The notes below the pieces were generated by a model, which saw only the letters and a list, made by a program, of their open reading frames with translations, ran no database searches and was not told the DNA's origin. From Pontibacter sp. FD36 (GTDB lineage: Bacteria; Bacteroidota; Bacteroidia; Cytophagales; Hymenobacteraceae), in assembly GCF_015686655.1 (NCBI RefSeq), contig NZ_JADPMP010000015.1, positions 38,754 through 102,753 of the forward strand: a DNA stretch of 64,000 bases, read 5' to 3'. A program made the position numbers and the translations under genes. Shown piece by piece: positions 8,759 through 17,495 of the stretch; the first letter of the stretch is position 1, and the number at the start of each line of letters is the position of its first letter.

Positions 8759-9439
8759 ATGGCCCAAACGAAGCTCTGGCACCTGGAAAACTTCAGCATG
8801 CTGCACATCCTGTCTAAAAGTGAGATGGAGGCGATGGACAGAATGGCTGTGATGCGTAACATGCCCCGCAACCAGGTGATTTATTTTCCGGAAGACACCT
8901 CCGACACCGTTTTCCTGCTCAAGAAAGGAAAGGTAAAGATTTCACGCCTTTCAGAGTCAGGCAAGGAAATGATACTGGCGATACTAGGCCCGGGGGAGAT
9001 TTTTGGGGAACTTTCCATTACAGGGCAGGTAAAGCGCGAAGAGATTGCAGAGGCCACAGAGGACGCTGTCATCTGCTCGGTTAGCATTTCTGACTTTCAG
9101 CGCATGATGGAAATGAATCCCAAGTTCAACCTGCAGGTGACCAAGTTCATAGGCTTCCGCTTAAAGAAAATACAGTCCCGGCTGGAAGGGCTGATATTCA
9201 AAACAGCGGAGCAGCGCGTGCGCTACCTCTTGAAAGAACTGGCCGAGGAGCATGGGCGCCAGATAATCAACAATCCGGAAGAACGTGTCGTGAAAATGAG
9301 GCTCACTCACGAAGACATTGCCAAGCTCTCAGCTACCAGCCGCCAGACCGTGACCACCGTGCTCAACGATCTGGAAAAGCACGGCCTGATCAGCTATGAC
9401 CGCAGCCGCATTTTTGTCAGAAAGTACAGTGAACTATAG
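8759..9439 (+). CDS. Crp/Fnr family transcriptional regulator (copy 2)
   Basis: Regulator of 226 residues, a paralogue of the copy at 6024. Both share an N-terminal 'W.LENFS', the ILGPGEIFGELSIT cassette and a winged helix with LTHEDIAKLSATSRQTVTTVLNDLEKHG. No Fe-S cysteine motif is present. Its promoter region holds the palindrome TGTCGTGGACACGACA, so this protein is the best candidate for binding the motif repeated through the window. The gene is monocistronic and ends 5 bases before the convergent lipoprotein gene at 9445. Confidence 0.9.
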   Translation: MAQTKLWHLENFSMLHILSKSEMEAMDRMAVMRNMPRNQVIYFPEDTSDTVFLLKKGKVKISRLSESGKEMILAILGPGEIFGELSITGQVKREEIAEATEDAVICSVSISDFQRMMEMNPKFNLQVTKFIGFRLKKIQSRLEGLIFKTAEQRVRYLLKELAEEHGRQIINNPEERVVKMRLTHEDIAKLSATSRQTVTTVLNDLEKHGLISYDRSRIFVRKYSEL

Positions 9440-9444
9440 CAACT

Positions 9445-10368
9445 TTACAGCTGCAATTCCTGCCTTAAGGGTTCGAACCGGGTGCTGTTCTGTTTCCAGT
9501 AATCGCTTATCAATTTGCCCTTTCGGGTTGCACGGCTCACTTCCCGCTCTCCTGCGTCCAATAGCCGGACTTCGTCCCAGCCGGCAATCTCAAACGGGAA
9601 TGCCGCCGTGTAGAAAATACGCAACTCACGTGGGTAGTCCGTATACTTTACCGTCAGCACGCGCAGCTCTTCAGCAGCAAACCCGGCCATGCCTTCCGGC
9701 GCCTGCACTGTAGTTATCAAGGCTTTCTCGGCTTTCAGTTCTTCATGTGTTAGGCGCTGGTCCAGCAGCCCCGGAATCAGCCTGACCTCACCGGTTGGCA
9801 CTTGGTTTGGATGAAGTCGAAGCAACGTCCACAGGTTATCTTCTGGCATGGCATAGATGGTCATGCGCTGGTCACTCTCTTTCTCGAAGTAGGAAAGCAG
9901 CTGCGCGTTATACTTTCCTTCTTGCCTGTTGAGCTGGGTGAAGGTATGACCACACCACTCTTGGGAGCTGGCCGTAATTTTAACGGCTGGAATACTATCG
10001 TATACCGGGGTAAACACAGAGAGCATCATGGAGTACGGGTAAATGCCGGTAACGAATTTCTTGGTCATGTTCAGTTTCAGCACCTTCTGTGCATCCTCCT
10101 CGTTTACCTGTGGGTTATCCAGCTTCACCTGCTTTTTCCTCGACAAATCCTCTGTCACGAATATCAAAACCGCTTCCCCTTCCCGCTTTTCCCCATAACG
10201 GTATTGTTCCAAATCATACGAATTCAGCTCTGCCTCCCCTTGGTACCAGTAATCTCCGAAAACAGCAAAGTCGATGGAGCGGGAGGCGGTACTCGTTGTC
10301 GTGTTGGAGCCGTAGGATGTGCAGGCGACCAAAGACAGTGACAGGAATAAATAGAGCAGGTATTTCAT
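9445..10368 (-). CDS. Conserved lipoprotein of unknown function
   Basis: Protein of 307 residues with a lipoprotein signal: MKYLLYLFLSLSLVAC, lipobox LVAC with Cys16. The mature part is beta-rich and soluble (GDYWYQGEAELNSYDLEQYRYGEKREGEAVLIFVTED). I recall related Bacteroidota proteins mislabelled as 'septum formation inhibitor Maf', but no Maf motif is visible here. Probably anchored in a membrane facing the periplasm. Separated from the next upstream gene by about 90 bases, so possibly the tail of that operon or independent. Confidence 0.7.
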   Translation of the reverse strand: MKYLLYLFLSLSLVACTSYGSNTTTSTASRSIDFAVFGDYWYQGEAELNSYDLEQYRYGEKREGEAVLIFVTEDLSRKKQVKLDNPQVNEEDAQKVLKLNMTKKFVTGIYPYSMMLSVFTPVYDSIPAVKITASSQEWCGHTFTQLNRQEGKYNAQLLSYFEKESDQRMTIYAMPEDNLWTLLRLHPNQVPTGEVRLIPGLLDQRLTHEELKAEKALITTVQAPEGMAGFAAEELRVLTVKYTDYPRELRIFYTAAFPFEIAGWDEVRLLDAGEREVSRATRKGKLISDYWKQNSTRFEPLRQELQL

Positions 10369-10458
10369 GGTGAAGCAGTTTCGTTAAAAGGAAATTTTGC
10401 TGTGCCATTGCGGCAGGCGGAACATAGTCAATCAGAATATATTTAATAGATAAACAGC

Positions 10459-10824
10459 CTAGCAACAGGCACTTTGCAGTGCTTTATCCAGCCTGCTGAT
10501 CAACTGCTCTAACGACTTGATGGCATTCAGTTCTTCCGCCTCCAATAGCACTTCTATCCTGTCTTCCCCGGTTTGCAGCGCCACCAGCGGATAAGCCTCC
10601 CGGACTGGCGCGAATTTCCATTGGTCTTTATAAACGAACTCTACGTCCAGCGGAAGCTGTTTCACATACTCCGCCCACTCTCGCCTGATAGTGAATTTCC
10701 CATAGGTTAAGGCGCACAGGCTGCAGGCATATGTATCCGGGGAGATGATTTTATGCGCGAAGTCAGTCACTTTGTTAAAAAAGCCCGCTTCAGCATTATA
10801 CACAAATTGAAGTTTCTGTTTCAT
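10459..10824 (-). CDS. Conserved small cysteine protein, function unknown
   Basis: Protein of 121 residues beginning MKQKLQFVYNAEAGFF and carrying CSLCALTYGKF near residues 34-44, a CxxC motif, plus a terminal SACC. No signal peptide or membrane segment. Similar proteins occur in Bacteroidota without a known role. It lies 5 bases after the GT2 gene and so ends the glycosyltransferase operon. The CxxC suggests metal or thiol chemistry but this is not demonstrated. Confidence 0.7.
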   Translation of the reverse strand: MKQKLQFVYNAEAGFFNKVTDFAHKIISPDTYACSLCALTYGKFTIRREWAEYVKQLPLDVEFVYKDQWKFAPVREAYPLVALQTGEDRIEVLLEAEELNAIKSLEQLISRLDKALQSACC

Positions 10825-10829
10825 GGGAT

Positions 10830-12314
10830 CTATACTTTACGGTAAGATTGGAAAGAGTAATAAAAAACCAGCAGGTAGCCCAAGGCCAGCATTCCGTGGA
10901 AGATCAGCAGACCGTACTCCCGCTGCACCACGCTCCAGACCGCCACACCCAGAAACAGCAGCCCCAATATACCCTCTGCATACGTTGTGTAGGGTATCTT
11001 AAGATTGAGGTAGAAGTTATCCTGCCACCTGTGCTGCCTTGCCTCCAGGTTAAACTTGGGTGTCCGGATGAACGGAGACTTTCGGCCGCTCCACCCCTCC
11101 CATACCGCTACCGCATTGTGCAAGGCCAGCCCCATCGATACCGATAGGAACAGGGGAAAGTATAGCAGGAAACCAGCAGCCCGCCTTCTTAAAGAGGCAT
11201 TCGACTGTTCCTCTTGCGCCTGTGTGTTTGCCTGAAAGTAAACTAAGCTGATTACTAGGAAACTCAATAGTGTCAGCGCACCCACATGAAAAACAACAGC
11301 AGGCAACAGGTTGTTTACTCTCGCCCATAGCAAGGGTAGGCTGGCTAGCGAAGCCAGCAGCACCGCCACAAACACCGAGCTGTTGAGCAGGTGCGCAAAA
11401 GCATGGAGCTTGGTCTGCAGCGAAGCTCCGGAGTGAAGCACCGTGCCCAAATGCTTAACCGCCGACTCGGCTCCGCCCTTGGTCCAGCGGAACTGCTGCG
11501 ACTTGAGCGCACTCATCACCGGGGGCAGCTCCGCAGGAGACTCCACCTCCGGCAGGTATTTGAACTGCCAGCCTTTTATCTGCGCCCGGTAGCTTAGGTC
11601 CAGGTCTTCGGTAAGGGTATCGTCCTGCCAGTTGCCGGCGTCATAAATGGTGCTTTTGCGCCATATGCCGGCAGTACCGTTAAAATTGATGTAAGCGCTC
11701 AAGCTGTTGCGGCCTACCTGCTCCACGTAAAAATGAGCGTCCAGGGCAAAAGCCTGCAGCCGCGTGAGCAGGGAGTACGCTTTGTTGAGGTGGGTCCAGC
11801 GAGTTTGTACCATGCCTATACCTGTGTTAGCGAAATAAGGCACAGTCCGTTTCAGAAAGTAAGGCTTGGGCGTGAAGTCGGCATCGAAAATAGCGACGTA
11901 CTCCCCACTAGCTTGTTCAAGCCCATACTTAAGGGCCCCTGCTTTATAGCCACTCCGGTCCGGTCGGCGGATGTGCTGCCGCTGCAGGTGCGGGTACTGT
12001 TTTATCTTCTCCTGTATAAGGGTCGTGGTCTCGTCGTCGCTGTCATCCAGCAGCTGCACTTGCAGTTTATCAGCGGGGTAATCCAGCGCAGCAACAGCCT
12101 CAATCAAACGCTCCACCACGTACCGCTCATTGTACACGGGCAGCTGCACTGTCACCAACGGCCATACCTCTGGTTCTGGCGGTGCGGCACCATGCCCCCG
12201 CTTCAGAAACAGCCGGAAACGGTAAAGCAGGTGTGCCTGCGCCACACTGTACAACAAGATGAACAGCATAGCCAGTGCGTATACCACTAAAGAAAGCAAC
12301 AACAGTAGGCTCAT
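10830..12314 (-). CDS. Membrane-bound family 2 glycosyltransferase (cellulose-synthase-like)
   Basis: Processive-type GT2 of 494 residues. There is an N-terminal membrane helix, then a cytosolic GT-A domain with LLDDSDDETT, the metal-binding AIFDADF, the acid TEDLDLS and the QQFRW acceptor motif, followed by about four C-terminal membrane helices. The donor is a nucleotide sugar; the acceptor is unknown and could be a lipid or growing glycan. The gene directly abuts (no gap) the ferredoxin membrane gene and lies in one operon with the arsenosugar-type transferases. A role in exporting or lipidating a glycan is inferred. Confidence 0.87.
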   Translation of the reverse strand: MSLLLLLSLVVYALAMLFILLYSVAQAHLLYRFRLFLKRGHGAAPPEPEVWPLVTVQLPVYNERYVVERLIEAVAALDYPADKLQVQLLDDSDDETTTLIQEKIKQYPHLQRQHIRRPDRSGYKAGALKYGLEQASGEYVAIFDADFTPKPYFLKRTVPYFANTGIGMVQTRWTHLNKAYSLLTRLQAFALDAHFYVEQVGRNSLSAYINFNGTAGIWRKSTIYDAGNWQDDTLTEDLDLSYRAQIKGWQFKYLPEVESPAELPPVMSALKSQQFRWTKGGAESAVKHLGTVLHSGASLQTKLHAFAHLLNSSVFVAVLLASLASLPLLWARVNNLLPAVVFHVGALTLLSFLVISLVYFQANTQAQEEQSNASLRRRAAGFLLYFPLFLSVSMGLALHNAVAVWEGWSGRKSPFIRTPKFNLEARQHRWQDNFYLNLKIPYTTYAEGILGLLFLGVAVWSVVQREYGLLIFHGMLALGYLLVFYYSFQSYRKV

Positions 12315-13859
12315 TTAACTTAGCACATTTATAGATTCATTTCCGGTCAAGATAGGGATGTCGCTGATACGCCCCTGCTCCGGCCCATTCTCCAGCTTCA
12401 ATACCCCGCGCGGACAAACCGAAGCGCAAACCCCACAACCCACGCAGGAGGCGCGTACAATGTTCTGTCCCCGTTGCGCATACCAGCGCACATCAATGCC
12501 CATTTCGCAGTAAGTGGAACAGTTGCCGCAGGATATGCACTGGCCACCATTGGTGGTAATGCGGAAACGTGACTTGAAGCGTTGCACAATGCCTAAGTAG
12601 GCGGCCAGCGGACAGCCAAAGCGGCACCAGACGCGGTTGCCCATCAACGGGTAAAAGCCCACTCCTACCACACCGGCAAAGGCTGCCCCGATTAGAAAGC
12701 CATACCACTCATGCAGCGTGTTCGTCCACTGCCCCAGCAGCGCGAAACCGGAGAAGTAATTGACGATTGTCACGCCGGTCATCACCACAGCGAAAACCAG
12801 TACGCCGTGTACCATCCAGCGCTCTACGAGCCAAGCGTTCAGCGATTTGTCAGAAAGGTGGCGGTAGGGGTCACCGGCCGTCTCGGCCAGCCCGCCGCAG
12901 CCGCACACCCAGCTGCAGTACCAGCGCTTGCCGTAGAAGTACGTCAGCAGCGGCACGCCCAAAATGATAAGCAGAATGCCCGACACAAACATAAGCATAC
13001 CGATGCTGCCACTACTCAACATCCCCTCCACGCGATAGTTGTAGAAAAAGGTATAATCCAGTGGCCAGATGTTCTTGAAATCGTGCCAGGGCTTGTTGAG
13101 CAGCACGAGTATCTCCGGGATCAGGAAGGCGAAGCTCAACTGAAAGAACATGACCGAAGAGGTGCGCAGCAGCTGGTATTTATTGCCCCGGTACTTGCGG
13201 AACATCCGGACCCCCATCACCAGTATGGCCAAGGTATAGATGGTGCCATAAAGGAACCACTGACTGGCCGGTCCGCCTGACAGTATACGGCTAAGCGGAT
13301 CTACCAGCAGTGTCCAGTTCACGATGTAGGCCGGAAACCAGTACAGCAGCACGTAGATGCCGATCAGGTATACGCCCAGCGTAATACCGATGATACCCCG
13401 CGATTTGTTGGAGGAAAACATCACGCCATTGTGCTTGATGCCCGTCGGTTCATCTCTATACTTAGGAAGGATATTCAGGAGCGCACCAAGTACGCCCAGT
13501 CCTACCGTCAGCAGTAATAGCAACAGTTTGTTTTGCGCTACAAGCCCCTCGCTGGCTACTTTGGTGGCGGCAAAGGTATAGTCGTCCCAGATTACCCGGT
13601 CCCATTGCTCGCTCTCTTCTTGCCGCTGGTTGTAGTTATCAAGGGAACTTTCAAAATCCATGACAAAGGAAAAGCTACTTCCGTAGTTTTTGTTCAGCAT
13701 TGGCTGCAGCTCCTGCCGCAGCACTTCATAGTGCTGCTCGCTGGTTACCTCTCGTAGCTTTTGCTCTGTCAACCTGAACTCGCCCATAAAGAGCAGCGCG
13801 TTGAAGAACAGCAGCGATACCAAAAACAAGCCTAAGCCAACTTTCTGAATTATGTTCAT
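12315..13859 (-). CDS. NosR/NapH-like polytopic 4Fe-4S ferredoxin membrane protein
   Basis: Protein of 514 residues with about 7 membrane helices. It has two cytosolic ferredoxin motifs near the C-terminus (CISCGNCSTYCEMG and CVGCGVCASVCPRG) and membrane-proximal cysteine pairs WYCSWVCGCGG and WCRFGCPLAAYLG, as in NapH/NosR/CcoG proteins. Such proteins pass electrons between quinol or cytosolic donors and the periplasmic side. An N-terminal periplasmic segment lies between helix 1 and helix 2. It is located 9 bases after the FAD oxidoreductase gene, the likely partner. The final electron acceptor is unknown. Confidence 0.82.
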   Translation of the reverse strand: MNIIQKVGLGLFLVSLLFFNALLFMGEFRLTEQKLREVTSEQHYEVLRQELQPMLNKNYGSSFSFVMDFESSLDNYNQRQEESEQWDRVIWDDYTFAATKVASEGLVAQNKLLLLLLTVGLGVLGALLNILPKYRDEPTGIKHNGVMFSSNKSRGIIGITLGVYLIGIYVLLYWFPAYIVNWTLLVDPLSRILSGGPASQWFLYGTIYTLAILVMGVRMFRKYRGNKYQLLRTSSVMFFQLSFAFLIPEILVLLNKPWHDFKNIWPLDYTFFYNYRVEGMLSSGSIGMLMFVSGILLIILGVPLLTYFYGKRWYCSWVCGCGGLAETAGDPYRHLSDKSLNAWLVERWMVHGVLVFAVVMTGVTIVNYFSGFALLGQWTNTLHEWYGFLIGAAFAGVVGVGFYPLMGNRVWCRFGCPLAAYLGIVQRFKSRFRITTNGGQCISCGNCSTYCEMGIDVRWYAQRGQNIVRASCVGCGVCASVCPRGVLKLENGPEQGRISDIPILTGNESINVLS

Positions 13860-13868
13860 CTTACTATT

Positions 13869-15257
13869 TTAAAAGCCGAAATAAGCCCAAAGACTCTTCT
13901 GCTTTTTTTCCCTCCGCAACTGCAGGTTCGTCCCGAACTGCTGGTTGAATTTCTGAAGGATTTCCGCATAGTGCCTGTCATAGAACTCCGGGTCGAAATT
14001 GGCCTTGTGTAGTTGCTCTAGCACCTCCTCCACCGCCGTGTTGCTGCGCAGCGCCTCGTCAAAAAGCTCGTGCCGCAGGCGCATGCCGAAGATATTCACC
14101 CCCAGCAGCTGCCGCGTACTGTTATCAAAGAGCAGGCGCAGGCACTTTTTGCCGGCAGGGTGCTCCCAGTAGAAAGACCCTACCGGCTCCTCCCACTTGC
14201 TGGGTACCAGTCCGTAGGTCTGGTACTCAATATCGAGGAACTTGGCTGAGTTGAACCAAGGCCCCGGCTTGTAAGGCACCGGCTCATGCGCCAGATTATG
14301 GGCCAGCGTCTCGCCGTGCATGCGGCCCGTATACCATACCTGCTCCACAGGGCGCCGCATCGGGGGGGGCGTGCGGTACTCCACACAGTCACCGATGGCA
14401 AACACGTTGGGAATATTGGTGGCAAAATGCTCGTCCACCAAAATCCCCTTGCTTATCTCCAGCCGCGTGTTGCGCACGAGGTCAATGTTCGGGCTAACCC
14501 CCACCGTCAGACCCACAAACTGGCAGGGGATTTCCTCCCCGTCCTTGGTCACAACGGCTTTCACGTTACCTGTTCCGTCATCCAATATCCGCTCCAGCTC
14601 AGCTCCGAGCCGCAGGTCGATGTGGTGCTCGCGGATGTGCCGGCCCACCAATTGCGCCTCCTCCAGCGGCAGTACATTGTCCCAGAACGCCTGCTCCCGT
14701 ACCAAGAAAGTGACAGGTATGTCCCGGCTGCGCAGCATTTCGGCCATTTCGATACCGATCAGGCCGCCTCCCACGACCACAGCCCGCTGGCAACCTCTGG
14801 TGTTCACTTCCATGCTTTGCAGGTCCTGATAGCTGTAGAGGCCCTGCACGCCTTGTAAGTCCTGTCCCGGCCAGTCAAACAGGTTGGATTTGGAGCCCAG
14901 CGCCAGCACCAGAATATCATACTTCAGCGGTTCCCTATTATTAAATGCTAATCTTTTTTGTTCAAAATCTATGCTTGTCACCCAGTCCTGCACCAAGTCA
15001 AGCCGGTTCTTTTCCCAGAACCAGTCTTCGTAGGGCTTGGTGTGCTCGTACTTCATGTGGCCCATGTAGATGTACATCAGAGCCGTGCGTGAAAAGAAAT
15101 GCTGGGTTTCGCCGGAAACAATGGTAATGCGGGAGGAACTGTCGCGCTTGCGGAGGTGGCGGGCACAGGTAACACCCGAGATACCGTTGCCGATAATGAC
15201 CACGTGGCGTGCCTTGGACCGGATACAGAACTCTCCTATGGGCTTTGCCTCTTTCAT
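13869..15257 (-). CDS. NAD(P)/FAD-dependent oxidoreductase
   Basis: Cytoplasmic flavoprotein of 462 residues of the pyridine-nucleotide-disulfide/rubredoxin-reductase fold. FAD site: VVIIGNGISGVTCARHLR near 19-36. NAD(P) site: AVVVGGGLIGIEMAEML near 159-175. Second FAD contact: NVFAIGDCVEY near 283-293. No active-site CxxxxC disulfide is present, so it resembles ferredoxin/rubredoxin or nitrite-reductase-type reductases. Position between the ferredoxin membrane gene (9 bases) and a TIGR04283 transferase (6 bases) suggests it feeds NAD(P)H electrons into the ferredoxin protein. Confidence 0.85.
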   Translation of the reverse strand: MKEAKPIGEFCIRSKARHVVIIGNGISGVTCARHLRKRDSSSRITIVSGETQHFFSRTALMYIYMGHMKYEHTKPYEDWFWEKNRLDLVQDWVTSIDFEQKRLAFNNREPLKYDILVLALGSKSNLFDWPGQDLQGVQGLYSYQDLQSMEVNTRGCQRAVVVGGGLIGIEMAEMLRSRDIPVTFLVREQAFWDNVLPLEEAQLVGRHIREHHIDLRLGAELERILDDGTGNVKAVVTKDGEEIPCQFVGLTVGVSPNIDLVRNTRLEISKGILVDEHFATNIPNVFAIGDCVEYRTPPPMRRPVEQVWYTGRMHGETLAHNLAHEPVPYKPGPWFNSAKFLDIEYQTYGLVPSKWEEPVGSFYWEHPAGKKCLRLLFDNSTRQLLGVNIFGMRLRHELFDEALRSNTAVEEVLEQLHKANFDPEFYDRHYAEILQKFNQQFGTNLQLRREKKQKSLWAYFGF

Positions 15258-15263
15258 AACTAC

Positions 15264-15959
15264 CTACTTAACCTGCTTTAGCAGTGCGTGATAATGGTCC
15301 CGGATCACCTGCGGCTGCACCTTCCTTTGGTAGCGCCTGAAAGCAAGGTAGTTGGCCAGGTTTACCCTGAAATAACTGTTATAACTGTATTTTCTGGACG
15401 AAGCGTATACATTCTTCGGCAGAATGTGATAGCCGTAAGTAGGCAGCAGGCGGTGCACCAACTCAAAATCCTCCATCACGCAATAGTCCTCATTGTAGCC
15501 ACCTACTTCCTCAAATATCTTTGTAGGCATGTACAACGACTGATCACCTCCGCCACTAAACATGGTCCTGAACCGTGAAAAGAAGGAATTAATGTTCAGC
15601 AGCCAGTTACCGGGCGTGAGTTTTAGCCTGTAGCACCCCACTGGATACCCTGCGTCTATAGCCTGGTTTATATCTTCGACAAGCGTGAGCGGGGGCAGAC
15701 AGTCTGCATGCAGAAAGTACAGCACGTCCCCGGCTGCCCCCTGCGCTCCGGCGTTCAGCTGCACCGCACGATTGGCCTTGGCCGTCCGCAGCAGCTTTAC
15801 TTCTGTAGGAATTATGGTTTCCACGCCGTCGGTGCTGCCGCCATCCACCACCACCACCTCCATCAATTGCCTATCGAGCGCCCGGTCCAAATGCTTTAAC
15901 AGCTCTTGCAGCGCAACGCTGTCATTGTAAACCGGTATAATCACGCTTATCCTGCGCAT
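15264..15959 (-). CDS. TIGR04283-family (arsenosugar-type) glycosyltransferase
   Basis: Soluble GT2 enzyme of 231 residues. VIIPVYNDSVALQ starts the GT-A fold. VVVVDGGSTDG holds the nucleotide contact, GDVLYFLHADCLPP the DxD-equivalent HAD, GGGDQSLYM the acceptor loop and VMEDFEL the catalytic region. This family co-occurs with TIGR04282 proteins and ArsS and is assigned to arsenosugar synthesis. It probably transfers a sugar in building the ribose-linked product; donor and acceptor are not shown by sequence. It overlaps no gene but sits 2 bases after the DUF547 gene. Confidence 0.85.
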   Translation of the reverse strand: MRRISVIIPVYNDSVALQELLKHLDRALDRQLMEVVVVDGGSTDGVETIIPTEVKLLRTAKANRAVQLNAGAQGAAGDVLYFLHADCLPPLTLVEDINQAIDAGYPVGCYRLKLTPGNWLLNINSFFSRFRTMFSGGGDQSLYMPTKIFEEVGGYNEDYCVMEDFELVHRLLPTYGYHILPKNVYASSRKYSYNSYFRVNLANYLAFRRYQRKVQPQVIRDHYHALLKQVK

Positions 15960-15961
15960 AG

Positions 15962-16747
15962 CTATTCGTTCAGGCTCCAGTCGTATTTCATGTAATCTAC
16001 TTCGGCGTTGGGTCTAAGCTTCGTGCTGCTATACTTGTTGAGAAATTCTATCAGGCTGCCGTTCTTCGTAAAATCGCCTTTGAACCAGTTGAAAATCTGC
16101 GACACTTCTGCCCTGTTAGGGCTAATTTTGTTCCGCTTGGGATCATTGATGAATGCACGGGCCATCTCGTCCAGCTGCTTATCCAGCTTGCTCGCCACAA
16201 AGGCCTCGTTTCGCAAGGGTGGGCACGAAAACGAGGCGCAGTTGATGGCAAAATGTATTCTCGGTTCGTCAAACTGCTTGCGCAGGATTTTATGTTCGAT
16301 CTCGTCCAGGCTGGCCTCCTGCCCGCCAATTTTAAAGAACTTCTTGTGCCACACGGTATTCACGCCCGGCACTTTCAGGGTCGGGTGCAGGTCCTGTATG
16401 CTTTTGAGCGGGTAATTGTCGATGATCAGTTTCACGGTGTAGGCGTTGTAGGCATTGATCCAATAGGCAAGTTGCTCGGCTTCCGACCACGTTTTCTTAT
16501 CCGGTGGGTTATTGCTGATCGTGTCGAGGTAGCGCTGCAGTTTTGCCTTGTCCCTTATAAAACCTTTGTAATCCACTTCACCGGTTTTGCGCACATGCTG
16601 CCGCAGCAACTCGTCCCATACCTGGTGCGATGGCGGGGTTGTGCCTTCAGCGCCAAGGGAGGAGCCCCCCTGGCAGCTGCTGGCTACAAACACAAACAAC
16701 GCCATAAGTAGTAGTCTCATATTTTGTAGTAACCTCATACCCTTCAA
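15962..16747 (-). CDS. DUF547 lipoprotein
   Basis: Protein of 261 residues with an N-terminal lipoprotein signal (lipobox ASSC, Cys25) and a DUF547 domain: WINAYNAYTVKLIIDNYPL, 'IEHKILRKQFDEPRIHFAINCASFSCPPL' (a papain-like fold in related proteins) and FNWFKGDF. The conserved C, H and N residues of INCASFSCPP hint at a transglutaminase/cysteine-protease-like activity, unproven. DUF547 genes frequently accompany TIGR04282/TIGR04283 genes. Alternative starts at 16738 and 16720 keep the signal. A Crp-type site lies 39 bases upstream, so this gene probably starts the operon down to 10459. Confidence 0.85.
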   Translation of the reverse strand: MKGMRLLQNMRLLLMALFVFVASSCQGGSSLGAEGTTPPSHQVWDELLRQHVRKTGEVDYKGFIRDKAKLQRYLDTISNNPPDKKTWSEAEQLAYWINAYNAYTVKLIIDNYPLKSIQDLHPTLKVPGVNTVWHKKFFKIGGQEASLDEIEHKILRKQFDEPRIHFAINCASFSCPPLRNEAFVASKLDKQLDEMARAFINDPKRNKISPNRAEVSQIFNWFKGDFTKNGSLIEFLNKYSSTKLRPNAEVDYMKYDWSLNE

Positions 16748-16785
16748 TCAGTTTACCAAAAATGGTTAAACTACCCGAGGTATAT

Positions 16786-16801
16786 TGTCGCGCGTCCGAC
16801 A
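16786..16801. promoter_or_regulatory. Predicted Crp/Fnr-type operator, DUF547-glycosyltransferase operon
   Basis: TGTCG-CGCGTC-CGACA, in the 73-base gap between the TIGR04282 gene and the DUF547 gene. It lies 39 bases before the DUF547 start codon, which places it close to or overlapping the likely promoter of the downstream operon. Confidence 0.6.
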
Positions 16802-16820
16802 GTTGGACAAATTTGCTGCA

Positions 16821-17444
16821 TTATTGCTCTAGGCCCACCGCACGACAAAGCGACGGATAGCTGAGCAGATCCTGTTCCTCGTCCAGATCAGAGAGAGGCG
16901 GAAGCGCTGCCCAATCCAGTTTCAGGCGCTCCAGTACCTCAACTGTGGCGGTAATGACCCCTGAAGTGCTCCAAGGAATCCCAGCGAAAAGCTCGGCATG
17001 CGACTCTTTCATGCCGATCAGGTAGTACCCTCCGTCCATCGCCGGTCCTACCACCACCTGCTCTGTTTCCAGCCAAAGAATAGCCTGCTCCAGTATCTCT
17101 GCCGTAAGTTCGAAGCAGTCTGACCCGATGATAAGTTTCTTGTCATACTTTCTGGCATGCGCCCACTCCAAGGCATACAGCATCCTGTCGCCTAAGTCCT
17201 CGCCTTTCTGGATCAGGCACGGGAATTCAGAAATGTATTGCCCATTGGCCGCCTGGCGGCTGTAGCAAAGCACCACGTCCGCATAAGGCTGAAGCTTGCG
17301 CAACTGCTGCAGGGTATGCTCGACCAGGTGCCTGTATACGTCCAGTGCCACAGCGTCTCCTACAGTAGCTGCCAGCCGTGTTTTGACATAACCTGCTTCA
17401 AAGGGTTTTAAGAACACGAGTATAACGGTATCCGCCTGTTTCAT
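16821..17444 (-). CDS. TIGR04282-family (arsenosugar-type) glycosyltransferase, DUF2064
   Basis: Protein of 207 residues with a nucleotide-sugar transferase fold. Start: VILVFLKPFEAGYVKTRLAATVG, the KTRL motif of the family. LIQKGEDLGDRM and IIGSDCFELTAE give the metal/donor site, and VVGPAMDGGYYLIGM with GIPWST is the diagnostic block. Works with TIGR04283 and ArsS in arsenosugar synthesis, with exact chemistry unassigned. A separate transcription start is possible for the DUF547 gene downstream, given the operator between them. The upstream glycosyltransferase relic ends 51 bases before its start. Confidence 0.87.
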   Translation of the reverse strand: MKQADTVILVFLKPFEAGYVKTRLAATVGDAVALDVYRHLVEHTLQQLRKLQPYADVVLCYSRQAANGQYISEFPCLIQKGEDLGDRMLYALEWAHARKYDKKLIIGSDCFELTAEILEQAILWLETEQVVVGPAMDGGYYLIGMKESHAELFAGIPWSTSGVITATVEVLERLKLDWAALPPLSDLDEEQDLLSYPSLCRAVGLEQ

Positions 17445-17495
17445 TTGTGAAGTATTTTTACATCGAGAAATAACAGCTGTTCGTGTAACCGTATA

